Below are positions 5,011-5,268 of a stretch of DNA of 5,268 nt, one piece after another. Under the pieces are notes generated by a model. That model searched no databases. It had not been told where the DNA came from and saw nothing but the letters and a program-made list of their open reading frames with translations. Source of the stretch: Gemmatimonadota bacterium (GTDB lineage: Bacteria > Gemmatimonadota > Gemmatimonadetes > Gemmatimonadales > GWC2-71-9); NCBI GenBank assembly GCA_027294815.1, contig JAPULP010000379.1, forward strand, positions 1 to 5,268, written 5' to 3'. The translations under genes were made by a program, and so were the position numbers. Position 1 is the first letter of the stretch. Each line of letters begins with the position of its first letter.

Positions 5011-5268
5011 TTATGGGTTGGAAATCCTCTGGCCAACACGAGGCTGCCAGGTCGGGCCCCCGTCGGCTTTCTGTTGCATGGTTGGGTGCGGGGACGGCTC
5101 ACTCGAGCCCCCGTCGGTTTCCTGTTGCCCGGTTGAGGACGGCTTCGAATTGCCCTGTTCGGCAATCGGGTCGTCGTCCGGTGAATCGGACCCTGTCTGC
5201 TGAGGCTTAACCTTCCGGCTCAGGGCCTTTGGATCTTCTATCCGGACGTGCCCGTTAACTTCGCCGCC
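5011..5268 (-). CDS. C-terminal part of an unidentified protein with a disordered, repeat-bearing tail
   Basis: A minus-strand frame is open from the right edge (5268) to TAA at 5013-5011, giving 85 residues with no start in view apart from an internal Met. It begins GGEVNGHVRIEDPKALSRKV, which looks like the end of a folded domain, and then turns into a Gln/Ser/Pro/Asp/Gly-rich segment with no hydrophobic core. Two related 17-residue units stand out: TGQQETDGG with what follows, and TMQQKADGG with what follows. This sequence is more protein-like than the Arg/Pro-rich or Gly/Cys-rich products of the other frames here. The function is unknown. It points the same way as the Nif3-like gene but is separated by 164 bases with a candidate promoter, so they need not share a transcript. 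Confidence 0.6.
   Translation of the reverse strand, partial: GGEVNGHVRIEDPKALSRKVKPQQTGSDSPDDDPIAEQGNSKPSSTGQQETDGGSSEPSPHPTMQQKADGGPTWQPRVGQRISNP
5056..5135. repeat. Imperfect 51-base-period direct repeat in the right-edge gene tail
   Basis: A 29-base block at 5056-5084 recurs at 5107-5135 with 25 of 29 positions identical, both starting gcccccgtcgg. The 51-base offset equals 17 codons, so the repeat keeps frame and gives two similar peptide units (QQETDGG and QQKADGG). It looks like in-frame duplication in a low-complexity protein tail, not a mobile element. Confidence 0.65.

Noticed and set aside
5056..5135. CRISPR-like array
   Set aside because: There are only two imperfect copies, offset by exactly 17 codons within an open frame, with no further repeats or cas genes.
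4968..5210. Alternative open frames on both strands near the right edge
   Set aside because: Their products are Arg/Pro-rich or Gly/Cys-rich with no domain. The minus-strand frame open through the edge gives a more natural protein tail, though the call is not certain.

Overview
The window is a compact, protein-coding stretch of a bacterial chromosome, roughly 60% GC by eye, with mostly short gaps, GTG/TTG starts and overlapping genes. I see no rRNA, tRNA, CRISPR array, transposase, integrase or phage structural gene. Family resemblance (the extended GlpD N-terminus, the small Trp/Arg-rich protein beside queG, the short QueG) loosely suggests an uncultured GC-rich lineage such as Gemmatimonadota. 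That is an impression from memory and not a demonstrated placement.

Left part (1-2221): a class I SAM-dependent methyltransferase lies on the minus strand. It runs into the window's left edge, where an ATGA junction suggests another minus-strand gene beginning. Head to head with it on the plus strand is glpD, the FAD-dependent glycerol-3-phosphate dehydrogenase that feeds electrons from glycerol 3-phosphate into the respiratory chain. The two coding regions practically touch. The methyltransferase reading frame appears to continue past its only ordinary start codon towards or into glpD, so its true start is unresolved.

Middle part (2222-4056): a small three-helix membrane protein resembling the CBU_0592-like family lies on the minus strand, convergent with glpD. 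Two strong GC-rich hairpins sit in its 3' end. Then comes a plus-strand run: a 63-residue Trp/Arg-rich protein of unknown function, queG (epoxyqueuosine reductase, last step of queuosine biosynthesis) joined to it by a GTGA stop/start overlap with a near-perfect Shine-Dalgarno, and a 96-residue unrecognised protein overlapping the end of queG by 16 bases. These three look like one translationally coupled operon.

Right part (4057-5268): a Nif3/YbgI-like dinuclear-metal protein lies on the minus strand, convergent with the queG operon with only 13 bases between stops. Upstream of it is a 164-base AT-richer gap with a perfect TATAAT on the minus strand, overlapping a short plus-strand segment that resembles an SP6-type phage promoter. 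The window ends in the C-terminal 85 residues of a minus-strand protein with a low-complexity, repeat-bearing tail.

No convincing new biological system is visible. The items most worth checking are the missing methyltransferase start, the small protein coupled to queG, the 96-residue orphan overlapping queG, and the promoter-like segment upstream of the Nif3-like gene.
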